Below are positions 1-8,082 of a stretch of DNA of 64,000 nucleotides, in pieces. The notes below the pieces were generated by a model. It saw only the letters and a program-made list of their open reading frames with translations, was not told where the DNA came from and did not search any database. The stretch's first letter is position 1, and every line of letters begins with the position of its first letter. Both the position numbers and the translations under genes were made by a program. Source of the stretch: an uncultured Lachnospiraceae bacterium (GTDB lineage: Bacteria > Bacillota > Clostridia > Lachnospirales > Lachnospiraceae). Location: assembly GCA_947174665.1 (NCBI GenBank), contig CAMWJV010000004.1:1-64000 (forward strand). Reading direction: 5' to 3'.

Positions 1-110
1 TAACTTCCACCCCCGAAGCAGCCCCCCTGTCCCATGAAATGCCTGACCGCAGACCGGATTCCCGCCGCCAGAATCACAGCAATAATTGCAATGATAATCA
101 CATTTTCCAT
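1..110 (-). CDS. FeoB-associated Cys-rich membrane peptide (partial, runs off left edge)
   Basis: A reading frame starts with ATG at 110 on the minus strand and stays open to the window edge (36 codons visible). An AGGGAG ribosome binding site lies just upstream. The product begins MENVIIIAIIAV, one hydrophobic membrane segment, followed by a short basic stretch and a Gly/Cys-rich tail (GQGGCFGGGS). This layout matches the small FeoB-associated Cys-rich membrane proteins that follow feoB in many Firmicutes, and a second copy lies immediately upstream at 209-397. Role in iron(II) uptake is inferred from position only. The C-terminus is outside the window. Confidence 0.65.
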   Translation of the reverse strand, partial: MENVIIIAIIAVILAAGIRSAVRHFMGQGGCFGGGS

Positions 111-208
111 ATGTCATTCTCCCTGCTTCCGGCGAAAAAAAACTCCCTGACCGGTGCTTTCTGCCCGGCCCGGAAGTTTTTCACACCGCCTCTGAATTAA
201 TCTTATTA

Positions 209-397
209 TCATCTATTCGTTTTTTCGCTCATCCCACGTTGACTACCGTGGTACTCACCGCCGCATTGTCCGCTGCCGCACTGTTTGGCATAGGGACAGC
301 CTATGCAGGTTTCACCCCGCTTTTTTGCTTTATACAGGTAAAATATTATACCGCTCACAATACACAGAAGAATCACAATGATAATAAAATTCTCCAT
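209..397 (-). CDS. FeoB-associated Cys-rich membrane protein
   Basis: A 62-residue protein with one N-terminal membrane helix (about residues 4-22), a basic stretch, and a cysteine motif C-x2-C-x5-C-x4-C (CIGCPYAKQCGSGQC) in the tail. It directly follows feoB and matches the family of FeoB-associated Cys-rich membrane proteins. The start at 397 is chosen over an ATG four codons upstream because that upstream ATG is part of the ribosome binding site: TATGGAGGTCAGT sits immediately before ATGGAG. It is likely co-transcribed with feoB, whose stop is 29 bases away. The cysteines could bind Fe(II) or another metal, which is inference. A shorter relative follows at 1-110. Confidence 0.75.
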   Translation of the reverse strand: MENFIIIVILLCIVSGIIFYLYKAKKRGETCIGCPYAKQCGSGQCGGEYHGSQRGMSEKTNR

Positions 398-425
398 ACT
401 GACCTCCATACAAGTTCATCTCACA

Positions 426-2435
426 CTAAACTGCCAGAGCATATTCTGCTTTCAACTGCCTGTTAGTCCTTGCAATAAGCGCTGCAACCACGGCCACTAT
501 AACCGCCACAGCCACAAGCCCGGAGGCAGCTGCTCCAACATTTAACATTCCGGGTGCCGTGATAAGCGTACCGATGGTATATACCAGATAACCAACCGTA
601 TAGCCTACACCCAGCTGAAGTCCGATACCGGCCCAGACCCATTTTGCACTCTTCATCTCAGAATTCATTGCACCGATTGCCGCAAAGCAGGGCGGGGTGT
701 AAAGGTTAAACATAAGATATGCAAGCGCCGCCGCCTTTGTGATACCTATGATAGCTGCCGCTTCACTGCCTGAGCCCACCAGTTCAAGTTCTTCCACATC
801 AATCAGGTTCTCAAGACCGACAAAGCATACCGCCAATGTTCCCACCACATTTTCTTTTGCAATAAATCCGGTAACTGCCGCCGCTGCCAGCTGCCAGCTC
901 AGAACGCCCACGATGGGCACCAGCAGATAAGCGAAAGGCGTGGCAATAGACGCCAGAATAGAAGAGCTTGCCGCGCCCGGTTCATCCCCTACCGCTGTCA
1001 GCGTCCAGGTAAAGGTCTGCATGATCTGAACTACCGTATTGCACAGCAGGATGATGGTAGCTGCCTTGACAATATAAGCCCATCCACGATTGCACATTGC
1101 CTTAAACGCGCCCCACAGGGAGGGAAGCTTATACTCAGGCAGCTCAATGATGAAGAAGGACTTCCTTGCCTTGTAACCTGCAATCTTGTTTACCAGCAGA
1201 GCCCCCAGGAAAATCAGGACGATGCCGGAAAGATACATCACCGCGCTGACCCAGCCTGCACCGTCAAAGAAGGAGCCTGCAAAGAGAGCAATGACGGGAA
1301 TCTTTGCACCACATGGCATAAAAGGTGTGAGCATCGCAGTAGCTCTGCGTTCACGTTCGTTGCGGATGGTACGACTGGCCATGATTCCGGGGACTCCGCA
1401 GCCGATACCAATGACAAAAGGAATCACGGACTTTCCGGAAAGCCCCACCTTTTTGAAAATGGGGTCAAGCACAACCGCCACCCTTGACATATATCCGCAA
1501 TCTTCCAGAAGAGCAATCAGGAAAAACATTACCATGACTAAGGGCAGAAATCCGATGACTGCGATCACACCGCCGATCACGCCATCCACCAGCAGCGCCG
1601 ACAGCAGCGGAGAGGCATCCTCCAGCAGTCCTCCCACCCATTCCTGGAATGTCTCCAGCCAGCCCACCAGGGTATCAGCGAAAAAGGGACCCACCCAGGC
1701 CTGAGAAATCTCAAACACCAGAAACATCACAACGGCAAAGATGGGTATTCCCAGCCACTTATTTGTCAAAACCGCGTCTATCTTATCATTAATATTCTTC
1801 TCTTTGGTCAGAACCTTACGGGTCTCAACTTCTTTTACAATCTTATTTACAAAGTCAAAGCGCTTACGATCAGCCGCCTCAACGGCGCTTTTATCCGTCA
1901 GATCAACATCGCCCTGGCTGTAGGGGGCCTTCTGGCGTGTGTTCGCATGGGACGCTGCCGCCTCCACCACTTCTTTCAGTCCCTCTGTAGAGGTGGAAAC
2001 AGTATTTATCACCGGGCACCCAAGCTTCTCAGAGAGGGCAGTTGTGTTAATCTTTGTTTCTTTCTTTTGGTTAATGTCGCTCTTATTCAGGGCAACTACC
2101 ACGGGAATGCCCAGTTCCAAAAGCTGCGTTGTAAAGAAAAGACTGCGGCTCAAATTGCTGGCATCCACGATGTTGATGATAACATCCGGGTTCTCCTTCT
2201 TTACATAGGCGCTGGTGATGCTCTCCTCACTGGTAAAAGGGGACATAGAGTAAGCGCCGGGAAGATCAACTGCAATCAACTGCTCATCTCCCGCATAATA
2301 TGCCTTTTTGATGGGATGCTCCTTCTTGTCTACTGTGACACCCGCCCAGTTTCCCACCTTCTCATTGCGCCCTGTCAGGGCATTGTACATTGTAGTCTTG
2401 CCGGAATTGGGGTTACCGGTCAATGCGATTCTCAT
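426..2435 (-). CDS. feoB: Ferrous iron transport protein B (FeoB)
   Basis: GTP-dependent inner-membrane Fe(II) transporter, 669 residues. The N-terminal G domain shows G1 GNPNSGKTT (residues 7-15), G3 DLPG (57-60) and G4 NKSD (117-120). It is followed by a helical regulatory segment and a membrane domain with the Gate motif region around MVMFFLIALLEDCGYMSR. The start at 2435 is chosen because AAGGAGG lies 7 bases before this ATG and the protein then begins MRIALTGNPNSGKTT, as family members do. An upstream in-frame ATG at 2501 would add 22 unconserved residues and run through an operator-like site. feoA lies upstream and two Cys-rich peptides downstream, a standard feo locus. Iron-responsive control is suggested by the operator copies at 2500-2523 and 2917-2940. 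Confidence 0.96.
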   Translation of the reverse strand: MRIALTGNPNSGKTTMYNALTGRNEKVGNWAGVTVDKKEHPIKKAYYAGDEQLIAVDLPGAYSMSPFTSEESITSAYVKKENPDVIINIVDASNLSRSLFFTTQLLELGIPVVVALNKSDINQKKETKINTTALSEKLGCPVINTVSTSTEGLKEVVEAAASHANTRQKAPYSQGDVDLTDKSAVEAADRKRFDFVNKIVKEVETRKVLTKEKNINDKIDAVLTNKWLGIPIFAVVMFLVFEISQAWVGPFFADTLVGWLETFQEWVGGLLEDASPLLSALLVDGVIGGVIAVIGFLPLVMVMFFLIALLEDCGYMSRVAVVLDPIFKKVGLSGKSVIPFVIGIGCGVPGIMASRTIRNERERRATAMLTPFMPCGAKIPVIALFAGSFFDGAGWVSAVMYLSGIVLIFLGALLVNKIAGYKARKSFFIIELPEYKLPSLWGAFKAMCNRGWAYIVKAATIILLCNTVVQIMQTFTWTLTAVGDEPGAASSSILASIATPFAYLLVPIVGVLSWQLAAAAVTGFIAKENVVGTLAVCFVGLENLIDVEELELVGSGSEAAAIIGITKAAALAYLMFNLYTPPCFAAIGAMNSEMKSAKWVWAGIGLQLGVGYTVGYLVYTIGTLITAPGMLNVGAAASGLVAVAVIVAVVAALIARTNRQLKAEYALAV

Positions 2436-2499
2436 AGGAATTCCCTCCTTCAAAACTTTTAACTTTATGCTAATCCTCTCGGAATTAGTTTTAGAAAAC

Positions 2500-2523
2500 A
2501 TATATTAGATATTACTAACCACT
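2500..2523 (-). promoter_or_regulatory. Candidate iron-repressor operator upstream of feoB (copy 3)
   Basis: On the minus strand this reads AGTGGTTAG-TAATAT-CTAATATAT. The left arm is identical over nine bases to the perfect dyad in front of feoA, and the TTAG-N6-CTAA core is kept. It lies between feoA and the feoB ribosome binding site, so feoB may be repressed independently of feoA. The family of the binding protein is not shown by the sequence. A DtxR/IdeR-like regulator is a guess from the GGTTAG/CTAACC half-sites. Confidence 0.5.
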
Positions 2524-2537
2524 ATGTAAAAATAATA

Positions 2538-2587
2538 GTTACAGTTCAGTCATGCCACTTATAAATTCTGCATGGCCGAACTGTAAC
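2538..2587 (-). terminator. Palindromic hairpin between feoA and feoB
   Basis: Perfect 10-base arms GTTACAGTTC/GAACTGTAAC, with an inner CATGC/GCATG pairing, begin 14 bases after the feoA stop. On the minus strand the hairpin is followed by TATTATTTTT, so it could act as a weak terminator or processing barrier that lowers feoB relative to feoA. The arm sequence recurs in other intergenic regions of this window, so it may instead be a dispersed repeat. Confidence 0.45.
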
Positions 2588-2601
2588 AAATAATCTGTCA
2601 A

Positions 2602-2814
2602 TCAGACGCAGATAGCCTCGGCCAGCTGGTTGTCAATATTATATCTTCCGTCTTTAATAGAAACGACACAGCCGCCCTTCAAGCGGGAAACTACTGTGAT
2701 CGTCTCTCCGCTGTAACACCCAAGCGAAAACAGAAAGGCGCTTAATTCCTCGTCACCTGTTTCAACCTGTTGAATAACATATTCAGTTCCCTCTGCAGCA
2801 TCCTTCAAAGTCAT
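2602..2814 (-). CDS. feoA: Ferrous iron transport protein A (FeoA)
   Basis: A 70-residue SH3-like FeoA-domain protein, a cytosolic partner of FeoB. The start at 2814 gives MTLKDAAEGTEY. It is preceded by an AGGGGG ribosome binding site, and the 12 residues encoded further upstream are not expected in the family. The segment GCYSGETITVVSRLKGGCVVSIKDGRYNID has the typical FeoA pattern: a Gly-rich turn, an ITVV strand, then G-x-V-S-I and R-x-x-I (positions about 33-62). It is the first gene of the feo locus, behind a strong promoter (2944-2972) whose start region is covered by a perfect operator-like dyad. Confidence 0.9.
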   Translation of the reverse strand: MTLKDAAEGTEYVIQQVETGDEELSAFLFSLGCYSGETITVVSRLKGGCVVSIKDGRYNIDNQLAEAICV

Positions 2815-2887
2815 ATACACACCCCCTGTGTACCTCAACGCATATTTCACATGCCCGTCAGTATCGGTTATAAGCAGCTAAGTACAA

Positions 2888-2901
2888 TTAGCAATCACTA
2901 A
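2888..2901 (-). promoter_or_regulatory. Candidate secondary operator in the feoA leader (copy 2)
   Basis: TTAG-CAATCA-CTAA on the plus strand repeats the core and six-base spacing of the perfect dyad 34 bases away. It lies downstream of the expected transcript start, inside the feoA leader. It was identified only by pattern recurrence. Confidence 0.4.
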
Positions 2902-2916
2902 CTATGGCATTTAAAA

Positions 2917-2940
2917 AGTGGTTAGCATTTACTAACCACT
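2917..2940 (-). promoter_or_regulatory. Candidate iron-repressor operator at the feoA promoter (copy 1)
   Basis: A perfect 9-base dyad AGTGGTTAG-N6-CTAACCACT begins three bases downstream of the -10 element of the feoA promoter, so it would cover the transcript start. This is a classic position for a repressor. Two more TTAG-N6-CTAA copies occur nearby, and one precedes feoB. Confidence 0.65.
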
Positions 2941-2943
2941 AAT

Positions 2944-2972
2944 ATATTACTCATTTCCGGAAGTTTTGTCAA
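2944..2972 (-). promoter_or_regulatory. Sigma-A promoter of the feo locus
   Basis: On the minus strand TTGACA (2967-2972) and TAATAT (2944-2949) are separated by 17 bases. This is a near-consensus housekeeping promoter pointing at feoA. Confidence 0.8.
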
Positions 2973-2999
2973 CCCCTAAAATATATTTTTTGTAACTGT

Positions 3000-4454
3000 T
3001 CAGCGGTGCTTCCATGTGGTTCTTGAAAACAGGATCAAAATAGGGAATATCTCCAGCCTTCCTGCCAGCATATCCATGATCAGCACCAGCTTGGAAAAAA
3101 TGCTGTAAGACGCAAAATTGCATGTGGGCCCCACCATCTCAAAACCGGGTCCGATATTATTGAAGCATGCAAGCACTGCTGAGATATTGGTAGTGATAGA
3201 AAAACCGTCTATGGAAATGAGCAGAAAACTCGCGCCTATGATGATGGCATATGCCGCCAGATAGGCATTTATATTCTGCAAAACCTTCTCACTAATGGGG
3301 TTCCCATTCATGCGTACGATTTCTATCTTCTGGGGGTGCACCACCTTCCGCACGCTTCTGCTAAGACTCTTAATCACCAAAAGCATCCTGCCGCACTTAA
3401 AGCCGCCGCCTGTACTGCCTGCGCTGGCACCTATCACCATCAGACACAGCAAAATCGCCTTGGAAAATCCCGGCCATAAATCGTAGTCCGTAGTGGCAAA
3501 GCCGGTGGTAGTCACAATGGAAGCAACCTGAAAAGCCGCATGCCGGATGGTTTCGCCCAGAGTTCCATAGAAGCTTTTCAAATTCAGTACGATCAAAAGA
3601 ATGCTTCCCGCCACAACTCCCAGATACAGCCTAAGCTCTTCATCCTTGAACACTGCTTTAAACTGCCGGATGATCAGCATATAATAGCAGCTGAAGTTCA
3701 CACCAAACAACAACATAAACACGGTACACACATTCTGGATATAGGGACTAAAGCCTGCCATGCTGTCATTCCGCACGCCAAAACCGCCTGTTCCCGCCGT
3801 TCCGAGGCCTATACACACGGATTCAAACAGAGACATACCCCCAATCAGCAGGAAAATAACATTCAAAATGGTGAGAACGATATAAAGCAAATACAGGATT
3901 CCCGCCGTTTTTTTCATCCTGGGTACAAGCTTCCCCACATTAGGTCCGGGGCTTTCCGCCCGAAGCAGATGCATGGTAAAGCCGTTGTCGCTGCCTCCCA
4001 CAGAGGAGATAGCCAACAGGAATACCAGAACTCCCATGCCGCCCAGCCAGTGACTGAAGCTCCGCCAATACAAAATTCCTTTCGGCAGGTCCTCCACTGC
4101 AGGCAGAATGGATGCTCCTGTAGTGGTAAAGCCTGAAACAATCTCAAAAAAAGCGTCAATAAAGCCTGGAATTGCACCGGAAATGCAGAAAGGAAGGCAT
4201 CCCAGCAGACTCATTATCAGCCAGCTGATTCCCACACAGGCAAGGCCCTCCCTGGCATAAAATTTGTTTTTGGACCCACGGCAGATCCATATCAGCAGCC
4301 AGGATACCGCAAGTATGATAACCAGACTCCACACAAACCCACGGACAGAGTCAAGCTCCTTCTCAAACAGACTGATCAACAGTGCCGGCACCATGAATAC
4401 CCCTTCCACCATCAGTATTCTGCCGACAAATCTTCCCATCATTTTATAATTCAT
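3000..4454 (-). CDS. trkH: Potassium uptake protein TrkH/KtrB family
   Basis: Membrane subunit of a Trk/Ktr potassium transporter, about 484 residues with roughly ten hydrophobic segments. The repeated selectivity-loop signatures of the family are visible: SGFTTTGAS (about residues 109-117), GTAGTGGFG, TTTGFATTD and FNNIGPGFE, each carrying the conserved filter glycine. The start at 4454 (MNYKMMGRF) follows AGGTGAG at good spacing. An in-frame GTG four codons upstream is the alternative. It lies immediately downstream of trkA (28 bases), so the cytoplasmic regulator and channel subunit are made together. The stop lies 28 bases before the divergent-looking feo promoter region, with no strong terminator seen. 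Confidence 0.93.
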   Translation of the reverse strand: MNYKMMGRFVGRILMVEGVFMVPALLISLFEKELDSVRGFVWSLVIILAVSWLLIWICRGSKNKFYAREGLACVGISWLIMSLLGCLPFCISGAIPGFIDAFFEIVSGFTTTGASILPAVEDLPKGILYWRSFSHWLGGMGVLVFLLAISSVGGSDNGFTMHLLRAESPGPNVGKLVPRMKKTAGILYLLYIVLTILNVIFLLIGGMSLFESVCIGLGTAGTGGFGVRNDSMAGFSPYIQNVCTVFMLLFGVNFSCYYMLIIRQFKAVFKDEELRLYLGVVAGSILLIVLNLKSFYGTLGETIRHAAFQVASIVTTTGFATTDYDLWPGFSKAILLCLMVIGASAGSTGGGFKCGRMLLVIKSLSRSVRKVVHPQKIEIVRMNGNPISEKVLQNINAYLAAYAIIIGASFLLISIDGFSITTNISAVLACFNNIGPGFEMVGPTCNFASYSIFSKLVLIMDMLAGRLEIFPILILFSRTTWKHR

Positions 4455-4481
4455 GGCATTTCTCACCTATTTTACTCACAG

Positions 4482-5840
4482 CTATTCAAAAATATCATTG
4501 AGCTGATATATTCCCCTCTCCCCGTCCGTCACAATGATCAGGTTATCTCCCCGCTCAAAGAAGGAATCACCGCCGGGAATCTCCTGCCGGGACCCCTTGG
4601 TAATACATACCACCAGGACGCCCTTTTTCAGCTTCAAATTCTTCAGCGGCTCTCCGCAATGCCGGGTGTTTTCGTCCACCGTAAACTCCATTGCCTCCAT
4701 CTGTCCGTCCGCAATGGTATGCACCGTCAGAGCGGCACCGGTCTGGTTTTTCATTGCGCGCACATAGCGCACAATGGTGTTGCAGCAGAGCACCTTGGGG
4801 CTGATGACGCTGCCCAGTGCCAGATTGCCCAAAATATTGGTATTGTCCATACGCCCCAGCTTTGTAATGACCTGAGGTACACCGCAGCTGGTGCCGTACA
4901 GAGATATAACCATGTTCAACTCGTCCAATCCTGTCATAGTCACCAGAGCATCGCAATCCGCAATACCCTCGCTCTCCAGCAGGAACTGGCTGCTGGCATC
5001 CCCTTGTATGATACACGCTCCGGGCAGCATTGCCGCCAGATTTTCACACCTGCTCTGATCCCGCTCTATGAGCTGCACTCCGATTCCGCTGTTCAGCAGC
5101 AGCTTTGCAAGATAGTAGCTGACCCGCCCGCCGCCGCACAAAATCACACGCTTTACCTTATGAGTAATGATCCCCAGGTTCTTCAGCAGCAATGTCAATG
5201 TGTCCGCCGGTGCCGTCACAAAAATCCTGTCCCCCTCCCGAAGGACAAAGTTTCCATCCGGAGCTACCGCGGTTCCTTTCCGCAATACCGCGCAGACCAG
5301 AATTTTACACTTGACAATGCTGTTCATATCGTTCAGCGCTACATTGCAGAGCTTACTTTTCTCATCAAGCCTCAGTTCCACGATCTCTACTCTGCCCCTT
5401 GCAAAGGTATCCCGCTTCAGAAATCCCGGATATCGCAGAAGCCTGGCTGCCTCCGCGGCCGCCTGCTTCTCCGGATTCACCGCCATGGAGAGCGCAAACA
5501 TCCCCCGCATGGCATAAATCTGCTCGGTATACTCAGGATTCCGCACTCTGGCTATAGTGTGTATTTTCGGATTCATGCCATGAGCGGTCATACAACACAA
5601 CAGATTGATCTCATCCGCCCCTGCCATGGCAATCAGTAAATCCGCTTCTTTTACGCCGGCCTGTTTCAATACATCCATGGACGCGCAGTTTCCCTGCACC
5701 ACCATGACATCATATCTCTCCTCGCTTAATTCCAACGCATTAGGGTTGGAATCTATCAGGGTCAGGTCATCCCCCTCAGCCGAAAGCTGCCTGGTCAGGG
5801 TAGCTCCCATTTTGCCGTCCCCGGCAATGATTATTTTCAC
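4482..5840 (-). CDS. trkA: Trk system potassium transport regulatory protein TrkA
   Basis: A 452-residue cytoplasmic gating subunit with a duplicated RCK layout. The first Rossmann fold starts MKIIIAGDGKMG (GxGxxG at residues 7-12) with an acidic ribose-binding residue at the end of strand 2 (LTLIDSN). A TrkA-C domain follows around residues 145-220. The second nucleotide-binding half begins VILCGGGRVSYYLA near residue 228 with LIERD, and a second TrkA-C ends the protein. Full-length TrkA proteins have this double arrangement. It uses a GTG start, with AAAAGGAG a suitable distance upstream. It is paired with trkH immediately downstream. Confidence 0.94.
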   Translation of the reverse strand: MKIIIAGDGKMGATLTRQLSAEGDDLTLIDSNPNALELSEERYDVMVVQGNCASMDVLKQAGVKEADLLIAMAGADEINLLCCMTAHGMNPKIHTIARVRNPEYTEQIYAMRGMFALSMAVNPEKQAAAEAARLLRYPGFLKRDTFARGRVEIVELRLDEKSKLCNVALNDMNSIVKCKILVCAVLRKGTAVAPDGNFVLREGDRIFVTAPADTLTLLLKNLGIITHKVKRVILCGGGRVSYYLAKLLLNSGIGVQLIERDQSRCENLAAMLPGACIIQGDASSQFLLESEGIADCDALVTMTGLDELNMVISLYGTSCGVPQVITKLGRMDNTNILGNLALGSVISPKVLCCNTIVRYVRAMKNQTGAALTVHTIADGQMEAMEFTVDENTRHCGEPLKNLKLKKGVLVVCITKGSRQEIPGGDSFFERGDNLIIVTDGERGIYQLNDIFE

Positions 5841-5890
5841 GGCTTTTCGCTCCTTTTCTAGTAACTTTCAGACATGCCGCCCGCGGTGGT

Positions 5891-6721
5891 TCAGATTTCG
5901 AAGCCCTTCAGCAGTCTGATCTCCGCCTCATATCCCTCCAGCTCATTTGGTGTTTCCAGATAAAAGGGCAGACATTTTAGCTTGGGATGATTCACTATCC
6001 TTCGGAAAGCTTCCAAACCGATATGTCCCTGCCCGATCTTCTCATGCCTGTCCTTATGTGCTCCGCATGGGTTCATGGAGTCATTGAGGTGAACTGCCTT
6101 CAACCGTTCCAGACCCACAATGCTGTCAAACTCCTGAAGCACCCGGTCCAGGTTCTCTACAATGTCATAGCCGCCGTCCCATACATGACAGGTATCCAGA
6201 CAGACTCCCATCTTTTCCGACAGTTCCACCCTGTCGATCACGGCACGCAGTTCTTCAAAGCTGCGTCCCACCTCACTTCCTTTTCCCGCCATAGTCTCCA
6301 AAAGCACGGTGGTGCCCATCTCCGGCCACAGCGTCTGATTCAGTACATCGGCAATCAGGCGGATGCCTTCCTCCGCCCCCTGTCCTACATGACTGCCGGG
6401 ATGAAAATTATACATGGCTCCCGGGATCATCTCCAGCTTTTTTAAATCATCCGCAAAGGTCTCCAGCGCAAATTCCCTGGTGCGCGGCTCCTTGGCACAG
6501 GCATTCAGGGTATAAGGCGCATGGGCCAGCGGCATGGCAATTCCTGCCTGGCAAAAAAAATCCAGCATGGCCTGCACATCCGCTTTCTGCCACTCCTTCG
6601 CCGCCCCTCCCCTAGGATTTCTGGTAAAAAACTGAAAGGTAGAGGCTCCTATAGATTCCGCCGTCTTCGCCATGGCAAGAAATCCTTTGGAGGACGACAG
6701 ATGACATCCGATTCTCAACAT
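5891..6721 (-). CDS. nfo: Deoxyribonuclease IV (AP endonuclease, Nfo)
   Basis: A 276-residue TIM-barrel AP endonuclease of base excision repair. The family signatures are present in order: HLSSSKGF near the N-terminus, [13 protein letters not shown] (about 70), NFHPGSHVG (about 107), [11 protein letters not shown] (about 142), [13 protein letters not shown] (about 176), [22 protein letters not shown] (about 213), and the final YLETP. These supply the His/Glu/Asp ligands of the trinuclear zinc site. The start at 6721 (MLRIGCH) is preceded by GGGAG; the extra 36 residues open upstream look like non-coding sequence and overlap the end of the NlpC/P60 gene's region. trkA follows after about 50 bases. 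Confidence 0.95.
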   Translation of the reverse strand: MLRIGCHLSSSKGFLAMAKTAESIGASTFQFFTRNPRGGAAKEWQKADVQAMLDFFCQAGIAMPLAHAPYTLNACAKEPRTREFALETFADDLKKLEMIPGAMYNFHPGSHVGQGAEEGIRLIADVLNQTLWPEMGTTVLLETMAGKGSEVGRSFEELRAVIDRVELSEKMGVCLDTCHVWDGGYDIVENLDRVLQEFDSIVGLERLKAVHLNDSMNPCGAHKDRHEKIGQGHIGLEAFRRIVNHPKLKCLPFYLETPNELEGYEAEIRLLKGFEI

Positions 6722-6746
6722 ATTCTTTACTCCCTTTTCATTCCGC

Positions 6747-8006
6747 TTACGGAATAATCCTGCGCACCGCCAGTATGGTCCGGTACTGCGCCCGGCTGAC
6801 CTTGATCCCGGTCTTTGCACTGCTGGCATGTACGATCATGCCGCTGCCGATATACATTGCCACATGCCCGTCATAACAGATCAAGTCGCCCGGCTGAGCA
6901 TTTTCATAGGTCACTCCCGTCCCGGCACTCCTCTGCTGATAGGAAGTCCTGGGTATACTATATCCGAATTCCTGATAAACCCTGTAAGTAAATCCGGAGC
7001 AGTCTGCGCCGTTTGTCAGGCTGGTCCCTCCTGACACATAGGGATTGCCCACATACTGGCATGCAAACTTGGCAATCTTCTTGCCCAGATCACTCCCCGA
7101 TGCACTGTCGATGATGGCCGTGTAACTGGTGGTGGCAATCGTCCTATTGGCCGCATTCTGCGCTGCCTGCAGCTGTTTCAGCTTCTGCTGGTCCTGCTGA
7201 AGCAGCCTTTTTGCCACCGCTGCCTCTCTCTGAGCCTTCTCAATCTCCGCCTCATAATTTGCGGATTCCTGCTTCTTTCTCGCCAGCTTCACATCCAGGT
7301 CAGCCTTTAAATCCTGCAGTTCATCCTTGTCCGCCATCAGCCCCAGCTTGTCCTGCTCCAGGCTGTCACGCTGTTCCTCCAGTTCGGCTTTCTCCAGCTC
7401 CAGCTGATCCCAGAGGTCATGCACCAGTTCCTTTGCCTCCATATATGCTTCCAGCCTGCCCATGCTGTACTCATATACCTTCTCAATGTAATCCATCTGG
7501 TTCAAAATGTCGGAAAGTCCCTTGCCCTCCAGAATAGAAGTCAGGTATGACACTTCCTGGTTCTCATACACCATGCGGGTACAGTCTATCATATTCTGCC
7601 TCTGGGTCTCTTCCCGCTCTACGGCTGCATAGTATTCCGTCTCCGTGGCTTCTATCTGTATCTGCTTGTCCACGATCTGGCTTCCCTTCTCGGCAAGCTG
7701 TAGTTCCTTCTCCTCAATCTGATCCGTCAGTACCCCGATGCTGGCCAAGGTATTAATTATCTCCCCATTCAGATCGGAAATCTGCTCCTCAATCAGGTCC
7801 TGCTCATCCTCCAGACCCGAAATCTGGTTAATGAGAGCCTGTATCTCCTCCTCACGCTGACGGATATTCTCCTGAACCTCCCCGATAGAGGTAGCTTCCG
7901 CCACCATAGACTCGTTGGAAACATAACAGACCGCTCCGGCAGTCAAACCGATAACCAACATACAGCTTATGTATTTTGTAATGTTTTGTCCGATGTATTT
8001 TCTCAT
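6747..8006 (-). CDS. Secreted NlpC/P60 peptidoglycan endopeptidase with coiled-coil N-terminus
   Basis: A 419-residue exported wall hydrolase. It has a signal sequence ([12 protein letters not shown] then a hydrophobic run ending near VAEA). A long charged, heptad-rich coiled coil covers about residues 40-280, as in CwlO/PcsB-like proteins whose activity is controlled through this region. A Thr/Ser-rich linker follows, then a C-terminal NlpC/P60 domain. The catalytic Cys is in NGADCSGF (about 336), with His in GHVAMYIG (about 381) and a further His in VHASS (about 393). Likely role: cleaving D-Glu/diamino-acid bonds in peptides during growth or division. The start is uncertain, because the ATG at 8006 lies two bases after the terminator-like hairpin of asnS and no clear ribosome binding site is visible. 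Confidence 0.9.
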   Translation of the reverse strand: MRKYIGQNITKYISCMLVIGLTAGAVCYVSNESMVAEATSIGEVQENIRQREEEIQALINQISGLEDEQDLIEEQISDLNGEIINTLASIGVLTDQIEEKELQLAEKGSQIVDKQIQIEATETEYYAAVEREETQRQNMIDCTRMVYENQEVSYLTSILEGKGLSDILNQMDYIEKVYEYSMGRLEAYMEAKELVHDLWDQLELEKAELEEQRDSLEQDKLGLMADKDELQDLKADLDVKLARKKQESANYEAEIEKAQREAAVAKRLLQQDQQKLKQLQAAQNAANRTIATTSYTAIIDSASGSDLGKKIAKFACQYVGNPYVSGGTSLTNGADCSGFTYRVYQEFGYSIPRTSYQQRSAGTGVTYENAQPGDLICYDGHVAMYIGSGMIVHASSAKTGIKVSRAQYRTILAVRRIIP

Positions 8007-8009
8007 GCA

Positions 8010-8038
8010 AAAAGCATACCACATTTCAGTATGCTTTT
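8010..8038 (-). terminator. Rho-independent terminator after asnS
   Basis: The perfect 10-base stem AAAAGCATAC/GTATGCTTTT with a nine-base loop is followed on the minus strand by a T-run (GCTTTTTGC), 45 bases after the asnS stop. It directly abuts the proposed start codon of the NlpC/P60 gene at 8006. Confidence 0.75.
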
Positions 8039-8082
8039 CACCTGTAAAATTATTAAGATTTTTTCCGTTATTGAGCCGGGCT

